Assembly: GCA_963846775.1 (NCBI GenBank)
Contig: CAWJXB010000006.1
Coordinates: 1,116,001 to 1,180,000 of the forward strand
Direction: 5' to 3'
Source of the DNA: CAVYXA01 sp963846775
GTDB taxonomy: Bacteria > Verrucomicrobiota > Verrucomicrobiia > Chthoniobacterales > UBA10450
DNA length: 64,000 nt
Each line of letters opens with the position of its first letter. Position 1 is the stretch's first letter. The notes beneath the pieces are model-generated. The model worked only from the letters and a program-made list of their open reading frames with translations. It did no database searches and was not told the DNA's origin. Below, piece by piece: positions 50,282-59,136 of the stretch. The position numbers and the translations under genes are program-made.

Positions 50282-51295
50282 GTGCGTTCCCCGAAACATT
50301 TTGCTTTCGACTCGCCCAATCCATATCGTTCGCTCGAAGTGCCGATTCGTTTTCCGAGAAAAAGCCGCAGAAATGTCGTCCGCCAGACGAGCGGAGACGG
50401 CGCAGGGCCGAAGCGTTCCACCCGCGTCCGGCTGCGGCCTGGCAGCGATTGGCGGAAACGGAATTTCCTGACCGAAGTCCTGATCCCGACGCTTTTCACG
50501 AAGCGTGCCGGCAGTCAGGCGCGCCCGTTCTTTCCGAAAATCCGGGAAGACCAACTCTGTATCACCTGGATCGGGCACGCTTCGTTTCTCGTGCAAACGC
50601 ACGAAGTCAACGTGTTGATCGACCCGATCTGGTCGTTGTGGCTGAAAGTGATCAAGCGCCTCAAAGAACCTGGCTTTAACATCCATCATCTGCCGTCGAT
50701 TGATTTCGTGCTCGTGACGCACGCGCATTTCGATCATCTCGACCGGCGCACGCTCCGCGCGGTCGCCGCCGATCAACCGATCGTTGTCCCGGTCGGGGTC
50801 GGGAATCTCGTGCATCGGCTCGGGTTTAATATCGTCCACGAACTCGAAGAATGGCAGAGGATCCGGCTCGGCCCGCTCGAAGTTTCGCTCACGCCCGCAC
50901 ATCATTGGGGCGCCCGTTTTCTGGCCGATCAACACCGCGGCTTTGGCGGCTTCGTCATTCGCGCTGGCGACCGCACCGTTTTTCACTGCGGTGACACCGC
51001 TTACTTTCCGGGCTTCAAAGAAATCGGCGACCGTTTCAAGATCGACATCGCGCTGCTGCCAATCGGCGCGTATGATCCACCGCTTGCGCGCGAAGTTCAT
51101 ATGAACCCGGAGGAAGCGGTCCAGGCCTTCCTCGAGCTGCGCGCGAAAACGTTAATCCCAATGCATTATGGCACGTTCCGGCTCAGCTTCGAACCGATGC
51201 ACGAACCGCCGGAACGGTTGGTCGCCGCGGCTCGCGCCCATGGGATAGAGGACAGGATCCTCGTCATGACCGAAGGCAAGCCCATGGTGTTATGA
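50282..51295 (+). CDS. NAPE-PLD/UlaG-like metallo-beta-lactamase hydrolase
   Basis: 337 residues from GTG 50282. The MBL motif THAHFDHLD (H-x-H-x-D-H) is complete, with TWIGHASFLVQTHEVNVLID before it, TPAHHWGARF, GDTAYFPGFKEIG with the bridging Asp, and PMHYGTFRLS with the last His. The layout matches NAPE-hydrolysing phospholipase D and UlaG-like proteins, including the N-terminal Pro/Arg-rich lead. Bacterial members' substrates are unclear. The first 60 residues are very basic and may not all belong to the mature protein. Confidence 0.87.
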   Translation: MRSPKHFAFDSPNPYRSLEVPIRFPRKSRRNVVRQTSGDGAGPKRSTRVRLRPGSDWRKRNFLTEVLIPTLFTKRAGSQARPFFPKIREDQLCITWIGHASFLVQTHEVNVLIDPIWSLWLKVIKRLKEPGFNIHHLPSIDFVLVTHAHFDHLDRRTLRAVAADQPIVVPVGVGNLVHRLGFNIVHELEEWQRIRLGPLEVSLTPAHHWGARFLADQHRGFGGFVIRAGDRTVFHCGDTAYFPGFKEIGDRFKIDIALLPIGAYDPPLAREVHMNPEEAVQAFLELRAKTLIPMHYGTFRLSFEPMHEPPERLVAAARAHGIEDRILVMTEGKPMVL

Positions 51296-51437
51296 ACGGG
51301 AAGAAAACATCGAACGCCGAACGCCGAACGTCCAATCATCGGACATGCGGCTGCTCTGATTTGGGCGTTGGGCGCTCGCCACGGCGGAGCCCGTCCACGG
51401 CGAAGGCGGGTTGGGCGTAGGGCGTTTTCTGTCTTAG
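51296..51437. repeat. GAAGAAAAC...GTTTTC inverted word element with internal hairpin
   Basis: The left arm (51299-51337) has GAAGAAAACATCGAACGCC, GAACGCCGAACGTCCAAT; the right arm has TTGGGCGTTGGGCGCTCGCC and GTTGGGCGTAGGGCGTTTTC. A CGGCGGAGCCCGTCC...GAAGGCGGG unit of the CCCGCC family is inserted in the right arm. The plan matches the element at 34.8 kb. Confidence 0.7.
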
Positions 51438-53600
51438 ATGCCTACACTGCGCCTCTCGCGCTCGAATTTTCCAGGCGCACTCGCTGCCGGATTAATCGTC
51501 ATCGTCTTTTGCCTGATTCTTCTCTGGCACGATCCGCTTGTTTTTTGGAATGACGATTACGAATTGTCGATCTTGCCGGCGTTTACCGATGTCGCGCGGA
51601 GTTGGAGCGACGGTCAGTTTCCATTGCTCAGTCCGTATTCCTGGGTCTGCGGCAATCTCGCCGGTGAATTTCAATACGGAACGTTTTCCATTTTCGTTAA
51701 TACGGCGGTCGTTCTGATCTGGAAATTGCCCCTGACGTTTCCGCAGCAAGCCGCCGCCTTATCGATGGCCCATCTGTTTGTTCTCGCCGCAGGCGGCTTC
51801 GTTCTCGCGCGCAACCGAAAGCTCTCGATCGCGCTGTCGATCTTCGTCGCCCTCATCGCTGCGCTGAACGGCTGGATCATTTGTTGGGGCGCGACCGATT
51901 GGTTCGGCGCCCTGGGTGCGTTTGCGTGGCTACCATGGGCCTGGTGGGGTTTGGAGCGCGCGCTGGATCAACGGCACAGCCCCTGGCGGTTCGTTTGGCC
52001 GGCGCCATTTGTTTATCTCCTCGTGACCGGTGGGTTTCCCTACACCGTTCTGATGCTTCTGGTGTTAATCGCCTGGCTTTTGATCAAATCGCTCGTCGAA
52101 AACAAAAGCTTTGCCGCTATTTTGCCAATGCTACTCGGGGTCGCGCTCGGTTTTGGGTTATCGGCCCCGGCGGGACTGGCGATTTTAGATCATGTGCAAG
52201 GCTCGGCGCGCGAATTGCAGCCAAGCTCGGCCCACTGGCAATGGATCGTGCCGTGGCGCGCGTTACCCGGATTCATTTTGCCCTGCTGGACAGTGAACTG
52301 GGCCAATTTTTCCACGCGTTACGTGCCGCACACGGCGACGGACCTGGCCTGTGGCCTCGTCGCACCCGCCGCACTCATTGCCGGTTTTCTCTGGCGTCCA
52401 CGCCTCATCGTTAGGCAACTCAAGTGGGAGTTCCTCTTGCTTCTAATCGTGCTCTTGCTCGCGATGCTCCCGACCGCCGGGCTGTTCCGATGGAGTTTTC
52501 GCTGGCTGCCATTTGTTCATCTTGTCCTCGCGATTTGCGCGGCGGAGGTGTTGCGGTTGCGCCCCGGTTTACCCACCGCATCTGCCGCGATGCTAATCCT
52601 GATCGTGATCGCCATCGCGATGTCGATCCTGCAAACGACCGGGCCATCCGCTCTGTCGGTAACATGGATTTACTTTTTGATTGCCACGCTCTGGATCATT
52701 TCGGAATTTTCCGTTCGCGACATCGCTTTTCGACAATGGGCGCCCGCAGCCGCGACATTCGGATTCCTGCTCGCGACTTATCTCTGCATCCCGCCCAATT
52801 GTGGTGTGCCGAAATACAATCTCGATCAACGTTTGCTCGATCCGGTGCCGCTCGATCCGGCGCGGCTTTACCTGAGCGTTTATCCGCCGCCGGAAACGGA
52901 TTATCGCGTTGAGAAAAAGCCGGGACCGATCGGCCAAATCGTCCGGCCGGGCAGCACGTCGATGTTCGCGCGGCTGCGCTTCATCAACGGGTACAGCCCG
53001 ATCCGTCCCGCCGGTGTGGCGCGCGCATTTAGCGCATACATTCATGGCGAGATCGATCCGAGTGTGGCGGATTATTTGCTCGAGGAACAATCCGGGCCTA
53101 ACGGGCGACTGGCGCAGATCGGTGTGGACGGGATCGTGATCGCGCAAGAACTGACGGTCGATCCTCAGCCCGCTTCCGAATGGCAGCCGGTTTTTTCCAA
53201 TGAAGAAGGCCGGATCTTTCATCGGCGCGGTCCACCGATTTCACCGGTTCGTTCTCAAGCCAGCGACGAATTCGTCGTCGCAACCTTATCGAACATCGAC
53301 GAGAAACGAAACCGCGTCGAAGCAGATGTAAATGTTCCACCTGGCAATCGCCCTGCGCTCGTGATTTTCTCGCGGCCCTGGTTTCGCGGCTACCGTGCCT
53401 GGATTGATGACCAAGAGCTCAGCACCCAATCGGTCGATGGACTAATTCCGGCGGTCAAAGTTCCAGCCGGAACTGTTGGCCACATCAAACTCGAGTACCG
53501 CCCGACTTGGCTGCGGTTTGGAATGGCTGCGGCAATCGTTTCAATGGTGATTCTATTCATCGGCATATTGTTAGGCGCACGACCACGGACCGCTAGCTAG
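51438..53600 (+). CDS. YfhO-like multi-pass membrane protein
   Basis: 720 residues with about 12 hydrophobic helices up to residue 470, then a 230-residue soluble part and a final helix (FGMAAAIVSMVILFIGILLG). The N-terminal loop WHDPLVFWNDDYELSIL and the block GNLAGEFQYGTFSIF resemble YfhO/GT-C-fold membrane proteins (lipoteichoic-acid glycosylation in Gram-positives). The soluble part has FSRPWFRGYRAWIDDQELS then a beta-sandwich end, as in that family. A sugar-transfer role is inferred from fold only. Confidence 0.78.
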   Translation: MPTLRLSRSNFPGALAAGLIVIVFCLILLWHDPLVFWNDDYELSILPAFTDVARSWSDGQFPLLSPYSWVCGNLAGEFQYGTFSIFVNTAVVLIWKLPLTFPQQAAALSMAHLFVLAAGGFVLARNRKLSIALSIFVALIAALNGWIICWGATDWFGALGAFAWLPWAWWGLERALDQRHSPWRFVWPAPFVYLLVTGGFPYTVLMLLVLIAWLLIKSLVENKSFAAILPMLLGVALGFGLSAPAGLAILDHVQGSARELQPSSAHWQWIVPWRALPGFILPCWTVNWANFSTRYVPHTATDLACGLVAPAALIAGFLWRPRLIVRQLKWEFLLLLIVLLLAMLPTAGLFRWSFRWLPFVHLVLAICAAEVLRLRPGLPTASAAMLILIVIAIAMSILQTTGPSALSVTWIYFLIATLWIISEFSVRDIAFRQWAPAAATFGFLLATYLCIPPNCGVPKYNLDQRLLDPVPLDPARLYLSVYPPPETDYRVEKKPGPIGQIVRPGSTSMFARLRFINGYSPIRPAGVARAFSAYIHGEIDPSVADYLLEEQSGPNGRLAQIGVDGIVIAQELTVDPQPASEWQPVFSNEEGRIFHRRGPPISPVRSQASDEFVVATLSNIDEKRNRVEADVNVPPGNRPALVIFSRPWFRGYRAWIDDQELSTQSVDGLIPAVKVPAGTVGHIKLEYRPTWLRFGMAAAIVSMVILFIGILLGARPRTAS

Positions 53601-53660
53601 CAATCCGAAACATTGTGGACCAGGCGGTGCGCCTGCCCGACAACGGCACTAAGCAGCCGA

Positions 53661-54281
53661 TTAGTAAAGCCGCGGCACGAGGCGATTTGTTCGCCGCGCG
53701 TATTCGGTGTACTCATCGCCGAGCGCTTCGAGCAACGCCGCTTCCTCGATTCGAATCCGCCACAAAAACGCAGCGATGATCGGCAGGGTGAGAAACAGGA
53801 TCGACAACCAATTCCCCAGGCAACAACCAAAACCGAGGAACGCCAAAAGGGCACCGGTGTAAGATGGATGCCGGATATAACGATACGGGCCTGAATCGAC
53901 GACTGCTTGCTCCGGATTCACGGCCACGTTCACCGTGAAATAGCGACCGAGATAACCGATCGAAAACCATCGCAACGCCAGTCCAAACAGGAAGACAATA
54001 AATCCGATAATATAAAAGGCGCTCGGCGATCCGACGGTTGCGCCCGGCGCGAGCCAGACCATTTGCACCGCCAGGAAAACGCTGAGCGCGATCACGATCC
54101 AAAGTAGGAGAAGCGAATTCCGGTCGCGCGAAAATGCGCGGCGCGACTGGCGCGTCAGCGCCAGATAAAGTTCCGAGACGCCATAGATGACGCCGAGCCA
54201 TAGTGGATTCAAGAATCGCATGCGGAAAAGTTGCTCGGCAAGATTTTGCTGTCGCAACGTCAACTCGACAAGCTCTTTCAA
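53661..54281 (-). CDS. Isoprenylcysteine carboxyl methyltransferase-like membrane protein
   Basis: 206 residues, five or six hydrophobic helices. The C-terminal ICMT/PEMT-type motif is clear: YFTVNVAVNPEQAVVDSGPY, RYIRHPSYTGALLAFLGF and, after a hydrophobic hairpin, RIRIEEAALLEALGDEYTEY with the E-E pair. These proteins methylate lipid-soluble substrates using SAM. No prenylated-protein pathway is visible, so a small-molecule or lipid substrate is likelier. Confidence 0.87.
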   Translation of the reverse strand: MKELVELTLRQQNLAEQLFRMRFLNPLWLGVIYGVSELYLALTRQSRRAFSRDRNSLLLLWIVIALSVFLAVQMVWLAPGATVGSPSAFYIIGFIVFLFGLALRWFSIGYLGRYFTVNVAVNPEQAVVDSGPYRYIRHPSYTGALLAFLGFGCCLGNWLSILFLTLPIIAAFLWRIRIEEAALLEALGDEYTEYARRTNRLVPRLY

Positions 54282-54369
54282 TCAAGGACGGAAATCCGAA
54301 ACAAATTCAAAGCTCCCGTTTTCGAAGCTAATTTCGCTCCAAATGAGATCCCCACGGCTCGGTTTTCAT

Positions 54370-54400
54370 TGAGCGTTGGAAGTTGAACGTTTTCTTCAAG
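54370..54400. repeat. Partial GTTTTCTTC word element
   Basis: TTGAGCGTTGGAAGTTGAACGTTTTCTTC-type words, one arm of the 34.8 kb element family, lie upstream of glgX. Confidence 0.5.
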
Positions 54401-54455
54401 CATCGCCTTTCCTTGCCATTCGGCAGTCCGTGCGCCATAAAAAAAGCCCGCCCGT

Positions 54456-56675
54456 ATGACTCCGCTAAAAACCTGGCCCGGCCATTCTTATCCTCTCGGC
54501 GCGACCTGGATGGGCAACGGCGTTAATTTTGCTCTTTTTTCCGAGCACGCGACTGCGGTCGAGCTTTGCCTGTTCGATGATGTCGATGCTCGCCACGAAA
54601 ACATTCGAGTCCCGGTCACGGAGCGCACCTACGGAGTGTGGCACGTTTTTCTTCCCGATGCGCGGCCAGGACAACTCTACGGATATCGCGTTTCCGGTCC
54701 GTATGAGCCGGAGTGCGGGATGCGTTTTAACAACGCAAAACTGCTGCTCGATCCGTACGCGAAAGCAACCGCTGGCGCGGTGAATTGGGGCGATGAAATG
54801 TTTGGCTATGTCGTGGGAGATCCGAAGGAGGATCTCGTGGCGGATTTCCGCGACGACGCGTGGGGAGTGCCGAGGTCGGTCGTGATCGATACGGCGTTTG
54901 ATTGGCGTGGCGACAGCAAACCGGCCACACCGCTGGACCAATCGATCATCTACGAGATCCACGTGAAGGGGTTCACCAAACTTTGTCCTGGCATGCCGGA
55001 ACCGCTTCGCGGCACCTATGCTGGTTTGGGGAGCGATGCGGCGATTGGGTATTTGCAAAATCTCGGCGTCACGGCAGTGGAGCTTTTGCCGGTGCATGTG
55101 CACATCAATGATAAAGCGCTGGCCGATCGCGGCCTAACCAACTATTGGGGATATTACACGATCGGTTTTTTCGCGCCACACGGCGAATACTCCAGCCGAG
55201 GGCAAATGGGCGAACAAGTCATCGAGTTTAAGGAAATGGTGCGCGCGCTTCACGCCGCCGGTCTGGAAGTGATTTTGGATGTCGTTTACAATCATACCGC
55301 GGAAGGAAATCATCTCGGGCCAACTCTCTGCTTTCGCGGGATCGACAATCTCTCCTCGTATCGTTTGCTTGCGGACGATCGGCGGTTCTATCTCGATTAC
55401 ACCGGTACCGGCAACACGCTCGATACGCTGAATCCACACACGCTCCAACTCGTTATGGACAGTCTCCGCTACTGGGCGACCGAGATGCGCGTCGATGGTT
55501 TCCGGTTCGATCTCGCTCCCGCGCTCGCCCGCGACGGCAGCGGCTTTAACAAATTTCACGCCTTCTTCAAATGTATCCAGCAGGACCCGATTTTGTCGCA
55601 GATGAAATTGATTGCCGAGCCGTGGGATGTTGGAGATGGCGGCTATCAGCTGGGCGGTTTTCCCGCGCCGTGGTCGGAATGGAATGGAAAATATCGCGAC
55701 GCTGCGCGGCGATTTTGGCGGGGCGACGAAGGATGTGCCGGCGAGCTTGCATATCGGCTTACCGGCAGTCCGGATCTCTATCAGCACAGCGGTCGCGCGC
55801 CGGCTGCCAGCATCAATTTCGTCTGTTCACACGACGGTTTCCCCCTGAACGACCTCGTCAGTTACAATGAGAAACACAACGAAGCCAACGGCGAAAACAA
55901 TCAGGACGGGGATAACAATAATAATTCATGGAATTGCGGCGCGGAAGGCCCGACCGATGATCCGGAGATCAACCAGCTGCGTCGCCGCCAACGCCGGAAT
56001 TTTCTCGCCACGCTTTTCCTTTCCCAGGGTGTGCCGATGCTTCTGGGCGGCGACGAGTTTGGCCGGACCCAACAGGGAAACAACAACGCGTATTGTCAGG
56101 ATGACGAGATCAGTTGGTTCGATTGGCAACGCGATGAAAAGCAGAATCAGCTTTTTGAGTTCACCAGGAAACTGATTCATCTTCGACGCACGCATCCGGT
56201 CTTTCGGCGCTGGAAATTTTTCCAAGGGCGCAGGATTCGCAGCTCCGAGATCAAGGATGTGATGTGGTTTAATCCCGGCGGTGAGGAGATAAGCGACGAA
56301 GAATGGAATTCGTCGTTTGTCCGTTGTCTCGGAATGCTGCTCAGTGGCGATACCGATGATATCGTCGATGCTCACGGCGAGCCGGTGCGTGACGAAACTT
56401 TCCTTTTTCTGGTGAATGCTTACCACGAGCCGATCCCATTTGTTTTGCCTGGGGAAGAGCATCTCGGCTGGGAGTTGATTCTCGATACGACTAACGAAGA
56501 CGGTTTTCTTATGCCGCCGAAACAATTCGGCTCCGGTGACGATATCGATGTTGGCGGACGCGCAGCATGTTTGCTGAAATTGGTTGGCGGCACGCAGGAG
56601 AAAGCCCGGCGCGAATCGTGGAAGAAACGCCACTTCGAAGCGCCACACAACGGCGAGGAAGCCGAGAAAAAATAG
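54456..56675 (+). CDS. glgX: Glycogen debranching enzyme (isoamylase type)
   Basis: 739 residues. It hydrolyses alpha-1,6 branches in glycogen or limit dextrins. The N-terminal CBM48-like domain (GHSYPLGATWMGNGVNFALF) precedes a GH13 barrel: DVVYNHTAEGN, the catalytic Asp in RVDGFRFDLAP, the Glu in LIAEPWDVG and the transition-state Asp in NFVCSHDGFPLND. GlgX-type features such as GNNNAYCQDDEISWFDW are present. The C-terminal domain is standard. No other glg gene is nearby. Confidence 0.95.
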   Translation: MTPLKTWPGHSYPLGATWMGNGVNFALFSEHATAVELCLFDDVDARHENIRVPVTERTYGVWHVFLPDARPGQLYGYRVSGPYEPECGMRFNNAKLLLDPYAKATAGAVNWGDEMFGYVVGDPKEDLVADFRDDAWGVPRSVVIDTAFDWRGDSKPATPLDQSIIYEIHVKGFTKLCPGMPEPLRGTYAGLGSDAAIGYLQNLGVTAVELLPVHVHINDKALADRGLTNYWGYYTIGFFAPHGEYSSRGQMGEQVIEFKEMVRALHAAGLEVILDVVYNHTAEGNHLGPTLCFRGIDNLSSYRLLADDRRFYLDYTGTGNTLDTLNPHTLQLVMDSLRYWATEMRVDGFRFDLAPALARDGSGFNKFHAFFKCIQQDPILSQMKLIAEPWDVGDGGYQLGGFPAPWSEWNGKYRDAARRFWRGDEGCAGELAYRLTGSPDLYQHSGRAPAASINFVCSHDGFPLNDLVSYNEKHNEANGENNQDGDNNNNSWNCGAEGPTDDPEINQLRRRQRRNFLATLFLSQGVPMLLGGDEFGRTQQGNNNAYCQDDEISWFDWQRDEKQNQLFEFTRKLIHLRRTHPVFRRWKFFQGRRIRSSEIKDVMWFNPGGEEISDEEWNSSFVRCLGMLLSGDTDDIVDAHGEPVRDETFLFLVNAYHEPIPFVLPGEEHLGWELILDTTNEDGFLMPPKQFGSGDDIDVGGRAACLLKLVGGTQEKARRESWKKRHFEAPHNGEEAEKK

Positions 56676-56769
56676 GGTTCGCGCCGATTGTTGGGCGCGG
56701 GGTAGATATCGCGCGAGAGGCTGGCCGAGTTGCCCACAGTTTGCATGCCAAGCAAGGCCAGTCTCGGCA

Positions 56770-56886
56770 GTGTCCTAAATTGAAGCGAGACACTGAAGAA
56801 AAAGAAGCCCTCACCCTACCCTCTCCCAGTGGGAGAGGCGGACGGCGATAGCCGCCGGTGAGGGAAATTACCCCAATTTAGGACAC
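56770..56886. repeat. 117 bp MITE-like element with nested palindromes
   Basis: Perfect 13 bp terminal inverted repeats, GTGTCCTAAATTG (56770-56782) and CAATTTAGGACAC (56874-56886), enclose a second pair CCCTCACC (56808-56815) / GGTGAGGG (56857-56864), and inside it the hairpin CCTCTCCC-AGT-GGGAGAGG (56820-56838). No coding sequence is inside. It lies between glgX and purQ. The inner CCCTCACC...CTCTCCC part resembles repeats seen widely in bacterial genomes. Confidence 0.8.
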
Positions 56887-56950
56887 CGCCCCAGTTTTTC
56901 CCGGCTGGTTTCCGCGCGCTAGCGCAAGCTAAGAAATCGGGTACAGATAA

Positions 56951-57685
56951 ATGATGAAATTTGCCGTTATCCAGTTTCCCGGCTCGAATTGCGATCAGGA
57001 TTGCCTCGCTGCCATCAACGGGATTGATGGCCTGCGAGCCGATTACGTCTGGCACAAGGAAACCTCACTCGATGATTTCGACGCCATCGTGATCCCCGGT
57101 GGCTTTGCCTATGGCGATTATCTCCGGTGCGGCGCGATCGCGCGGTTCTCGCCCATCATGCAAGCAGTGGTGAACGATGCCAGCGACGGCAAACTCGTTC
57201 TCGGCACGTGCAACGGTTTCCAAGTTTTGTGCGAAGCTCGCTTGTTGCCGGGGGCACTCGTTAGGAACCGATCGCTCCGTTTCGTTTGCGAGATGGTGAC
57301 CACGCGCGTCGAAGTGCCCGACTCGGCGTTTACGCATGGTTGCCCGAAAGGATCGCTCTTGCGTCTCCCGCTCGCGCATGGCGAAGGTTGTTTTTTCGCC
57401 GATCCCGCGACGCTGGCCGAGCTGAACCAAAATCGACAAGTCATCTTGCGTTATGCCGATAAACAGGGCCGCGTTACTCCGGAAGCGAATCCGAACGGCT
57501 CGATTGAAAACATCGCCGGCATTTGTAATCGCGCTGGCAACGTGTTCGGCCTAATGCCGCATCCCGATCGTGCGTCCGATGCACGGCTCGGCAGCGATGA
57601 TGGCGCAAAGATTTTCCGTTCGATGATGCAAACGATTAGCGCTGCGCGGCACTTTTCTCCCGCATTGGCCAAGCAACTCGCGTGA
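56951..57685 (+). CDS. purQ: Phosphoribosylformylglycinamidine synthase, glutaminase subunit
   Basis: 244 residues. PurQ supplies ammonia from glutamine for the FGAM synthetase PurL in purine synthesis. Class I amidotransferase marks: KFAVIQFPGSNCDQDCL, VIPGGFAYGDYLRCGAIA, the nucleophile Cys87 in LGTCNGFQ and the His of GLMPHPDR. Where many PurQ have PER there is PDR. It has two possible ATG starts, 56951 and 56954. No purS or purL is in the window. Confidence 0.94.
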   Translation: MMKFAVIQFPGSNCDQDCLAAINGIDGLRADYVWHKETSLDDFDAIVIPGGFAYGDYLRCGAIARFSPIMQAVVNDASDGKLVLGTCNGFQVLCEARLLPGALVRNRSLRFVCEMVTTRVEVPDSAFTHGCPKGSLLRLPLAHGEGCFFADPATLAELNQNRQVILRYADKQGRVTPEANPNGSIENIAGICNRAGNVFGLMPHPDRASDARLGSDDGAKIFRSMMQTISAARHFSPALAKQLA

Positions 57686-57768
57686 CCGTTTTCATCACCG
57701 GCGCGGGATTAATCTTTCCGATCGTCTCCGGAGGCGTGCTCCTCGCGCTCGCCCGCGATTCGCTCTAG
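57682..57768 (+). other. Tiny hydrophobic open frame overlapping purQ
   Basis: From GTG 57682, overlapping the purQ stop as GTGA, 28 codons read TVFITGAGLIFPIVSGGVLL and a short charged end. The reading of one hydrophobic helix and the coupling-type overlap make a micro-protein possible, but chance is not excluded. Confidence 0.2.
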
Positions 57769-57998
57769 CTCCCCGACGTCTGATCGTTTCTGACCTCTGA
57801 TCACTGACCTGGTATATTGGAACGGGCGTTTTAAGTTGCTCGCTCCGCTAATAACCGGTAGTTAGCAAAACGCACGTTGCGGGCCGCAGAGCACCCGAAT
57901 CGGATTCTGACCGGCGCGAGGTCGCGCTTTTATCATATTCCACGGTTCTTGGAGCGGTCTCAACAATTGCGCAACCTAAACAAGAAAGAGAAATAAAC
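57769..57998. repeat. CTGATCGTTTCTGACCTCTG words and leader of the next gene
   Basis: CGTCTGATCGTTTCTGACC and TCTGATCACTGACCTGG lie at 57778-57814. The remainder to 57998 has no gene. An AAAGAAAGAGAAATAAAC leader provides a purine-rich ribosome-binding region. Confidence 0.5.
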
Positions 57999-58442
57999 AT
58001 GAAAAAACACCTTATTATCATTACCTGCCTCGCAGTTTTTGCGGCTTTCACCGGGCTGTGTCAGGCACAAAGTGACGCCCCTTATACCGAAGGGTCCGTC
58101 TGGAACGTAACAATGGTCAAAACCAAATATGGTATGGGCGATGATTACCTCAAAGGTCTGGCCAAGACCTTCAAGGGCACATTGGACGAAGCCAAAAAGC
58201 AGAACCTCATCATGGATTACAAGATCCTGATCGGTGATGCCTCCAACGCGCAGGATTTCGACATTCTGCTCATGGTGGAATCGAAAAACATGGCCGCGTT
58301 TGATAACTCGCGCGAAAAATTCGACCCGATCGCCCGAAAAGTTGAAGGCTCGCCTGATCAACAGCGCACGACGGCAACCAAACGAATGGAAATTCGCGAG
58401 ATCCTGGGCAGCAAGCTCATGCGCGAAGTCACTCTGAAATAA
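57999..58442 (+). CDS. Exported conserved hypothetical protein
   Basis: 147 residues with a signal peptide (KKHLIIITCLAVFAAFTGLC). The mature part, GSVWNVTMVKTKYGMGDDYL, KTFKGTLDEAKKQNLIMDYK and FDILLMVESKNMAAFDNSRE, has the look of a ferredoxin-like (dimeric alpha/beta barrel) module. No motif for catalysis is seen. It stands alone between word repeats and a clear terminator. Confidence 0.7.
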   Translation: MKKHLIIITCLAVFAAFTGLCQAQSDAPYTEGSVWNVTMVKTKYGMGDDYLKGLAKTFKGTLDEAKKQNLIMDYKILIGDASNAQDFDILLMVESKNMAAFDNSREKFDPIARKVEGSPDQQRTTATKRMEIREILGSKLMREVTLK

Positions 58443-58463
58443 CCAGACACCTCTGACGAAACG

Positions 58464-58496
58464 GCGCGCCGACTAATCACCGGCGCGCTTTTTTTT
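58464..58496 (+). terminator. Intrinsic terminator
   Basis: GCGCGCCG (58464-58471) and CGGCGCGC (58481-58488) with a 9-base loop are followed by eight Ts, 21 bases after the stop at 58442. Confidence 0.9.
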
Positions 58497-58705
58497 GTTC
58501 TCCGCGACTCTGATCGCCTTCTGTCCGCTGTCCTCTCGTCACTCGTCTGCCGCCTTTCGCTCCCTTCCCGAAAGGGAGTTGCGCAAAGGCGAATCGGTGG
58601 AATTGTTGACCCAGTAAGGCGGTCAGTCATTCGAATTTCACATAAAATTTCTTTGCCACGGAAGAGCTTCGGGTCGGCACACCGGTTGCTTAAGAGGTGG
58701 ACTCG
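58497..58705. repeat. CTGATCGCCTTCTGTCC-type words and a CTCCCTT hairpin
   Basis: Words around 58508-58550 (CTGATCGCCTTCTGTCC, GCTGTCCTCTCGTCACTCG) are followed by a 7 bp hairpin CTCCCTT...AAGGGAG near 58560-58578. An AAGAGGTGG before 58706 is the ribosome-binding site of the next gene. Confidence 0.45.
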
Positions 58706-59074
58706 ATGACAATCGCGTTTCTCCTTTTGATTCTTGTTCTACTTCCCGCGACCGCGGCCTTCCTTTCCGAAAGATCGTTCTGGCAGCGTAGCGTGCCTGT
58801 GTTCAGCATTGGCACGCCAGTTGTTTACCGGCAGGAGGAAGTCTCCACTCGCCCGGCTCCGAACGCGTGCGATGTGCGTCCGGCTGAGCGCGGTGAATAC
58901 TACTATTACAGCATCATCAATTATCTCCGCGTGGCCGAATTGCTCGGCGACGGCCGTATCATCGCAATTGCGCGCAATGACGAGCGCCTTTGCTTCTGGC
59001 CTAATGACTCCAGCCTGCGCAAAGCTCGTTTGACCGAGCGCCTGATTTACCGATTTCGCTTCCCGCATTCTTAA
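58706..59074 (+). CDS. Small membrane-anchored hypothetical protein
   Basis: 122 residues from ATG 58706, seven bases after AAGAGGTGG; GTG 58697 is possible. One N-terminal hydrophobic helix (TIAFLLLILVLLPATAAFL) is followed by a soluble domain: GTPVVYRQEEVSTRPAPNAC, VRPAERGEYYYYSIINYLRV, GDGRIIAIARNDERLCFWPN, LIYRFRFPHS. I do not recognise the family. The I-A-I-A-R then F-W-P-N-D strand pattern suggests a small beta fold. Confidence 0.6.
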   Translation: MTIAFLLLILVLLPATAAFLSERSFWQRSVPVFSIGTPVVYRQEEVSTRPAPNACDVRPAERGEYYYYSIINYLRVAELLGDGRIIAIARNDERLCFWPNDSSLRKARLTERLIYRFRFPHS

Positions 59075-59136
59075 TCCGGGATTCCCTGTGACCTCGGACC
59101 CGGGCTAGTCCGGTCTTGCTCTTCAGCTTTCAGTAT

